Translations under genes and position numbers: made by a program
The notes under the pieces: model-generated
Seen by the model: only the letters and a program-made list of their open reading frames with translations
What the model was told of the DNA's origin: nothing
Databases searched by the model: none
Part shown: piece by piece, positions 14,608 to 15,343 of the stretch
How the letters are laid out: the number at the start of each line of letters is the position of its first letter
Position numbering within the stretch: the stretch's first letter is position 1
Assembly: GCA_002717185.1 (NCBI GenBank)
Contig: PBDC01000085.1
Coordinates: forward strand, 1 to 15,343
Length of the DNA: 15,343 nucleotides
Reading direction: 5' to 3'
Source: Rhodospirillaceae bacterium
GTDB lineage: Bacteria; Pseudomonadota; Alphaproteobacteria; UBA8366; GCA-2717185

Positions 14608-15343
14608 ATGGCGTATTACCAAACGGTGATCAAGAACGGACTGATTTTCGACGGCACGCGCATTCCACGTTACCGGGGCGATATCGGCATCAAGGATGGG
14701 ATTATTGCTGCGATTGGGCATATTGATAAGGTGGACGCGGAGCAGTTAATCGACGCGGAAGGATTACACGTTGCGCCGGGCTTCGTTGATTTACATACCC
14801 ATTACGACGCGCAGCTTTTCTGGGATCCATACTGCACCCTGTCTAGCTGGCACGGTATTACCTCAGCGGTGATCGGTAACTGCGGCTTCGGTTTCGCGCC
14901 AGTGGCGCCGGAACAGCGGGAACGGGCAATGCTCTCCATGACCCGGGTCGAGGCGATCCCATACACTTCCATGAAGGAAGGATTACCCTGGGATTGGATA
15001 AGCTTCCCCGAATTCCTCGACAGCGTCGAACGCGCGCCGAAGGCAATCAATATCCTGCCTTATATGCCGATCGGGCCGTTGCTGATCTGGGTGATGGGAC
15101 TGGAGGAGGCCAAGGCGGGCCGCAAGCCGACCAAAGCGGAACACGCCGAGATATGCCGTCTGTTCGAGGAGGCACTCGATGCTGGCGCCTGCGGTTGGTC
15201 GGCGCAGCGGCTGTTGCCGGACGGCCCCTCCGCGGTGCAGATGGACTACGACGCAACACCGATGGTGACTGACGTTATGCATGACGAGACCTGCGAGCTG
15301 TTGGCCGGTGCACTCGGCCGGCGCAACGAAGGCTTCATGCAGA
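14608..15343 (+). CDS. N-acyl-D-amino-acid deacylase-type amidohydrolase, 3' end outside the window
   Basis: The first 245 codons of a larger metal-dependent amidohydrolase are present and the frame is still open at the window edge; full-length members are about 480-580 residues. The N-terminal beta-sandwich strand is visible (NGLIFDGT, GIKDGIIAAIG), followed by GFVDLHTHYD with metal ligands H63 and H65 and by GNCGFG, where C92 matches the zinc-binding cysteine of D-aminoacylases. These enzymes release a carboxylate from N-acyl-D-amino acids, but many relatives in catabolic clusters are uncharacterised and may cleave other amide or cyclic bonds. AGAGG lies five bases before the ATG. It follows the P450 gene by 68 bases on the same strand. 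The family is secure; the substrate, and whether the gene is intact beyond the edge, are not. Confidence 0.88.
   Translation, partial: MAYYQTVIKNGLIFDGTRIPRYRGDIGIKDGIIAAIGHIDKVDAEQLIDAEGLHVAPGFVDLHTHYDAQLFWDPYCTLSSWHGITSAVIGNCGFGFAPVAPEQRERAMLSMTRVEAIPYTSMKEGLPWDWISFPEFLDSVERAPKAINILPYMPIGPLLIWVMGLEEAKAGRKPTKAEHAEICRLFEEALDAGACGWSAQRLLPDGPSAVQMDYDATPMVTDVMHDETCELLAGALGRRNEGFMQ

Overview
This window looks like a catabolic accessory region of a proteobacterium. An alphaproteobacterium of sphingomonad type is my best guess, but no rRNA or marker gene is present to fix it. Genes are densely packed, most have clear Shine-Dalgarno sequences, and a hand count gives roughly 53% GC at 11641-11820. 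Nearly every gene encodes a small-molecule redox or hydrolytic enzyme. No tRNA, rRNA, CRISPR array, transposase, transporter or intact regulator was seen.

Left to right: a class III CoA-transferase (minus); a lone membrane-anchored protein of unknown function (plus); a two-gene minus-strand unit of an SDR oxidoreductase and a cysteine-dioxygenase-like cupin; a 529-base gap with a possible LysR-regulator relic and operator-like repeats; an SDR plus Baeyer-Villiger monooxygenase pair (BVMO1, plus); a third SDR (minus); an SGNH esterase plus BVMO2 pair (plus); an AT-rich island carrying a KAP/CDKN3-like protein phosphatase (plus); a TauD/TfdA-type 2-oxoglutarate dioxygenase (minus); and a plus-strand unit of BVMO3, a cytochrome P450 and the start of an N-acyl-D-amino-acid deacylase-type amidohydrolase that runs off the right edge.

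Read together, the enzymes fit stepwise oxidation of a cyclic or branched substrate. The P450 or the 2-oxoglutarate dioxygenase would hydroxylate it, the SDRs would oxidise the alcohol to a ketone, the BVMOs would insert oxygen to give a lactone or ester, the SGNH hydrolase would open the ester, and the CoA-transferase would activate the resulting acid. The substrate cannot be read from sequence. Three different type I BVMOs within about 8.1 kb, each with different partners, suggest several ketone intermediates or several related substrates.

The clearest outlier is 9952-10600. Its gene is about 35% GC by hand count, its downstream spacer is lower still, and it encodes a signalling-type phosphatase unrelated to the catabolic theme, so it is probably acquired DNA. 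Other points worth attention are a P450 lacking the usual I-helix threonine, active-site divergence in BVMO3, and the missing regulator.
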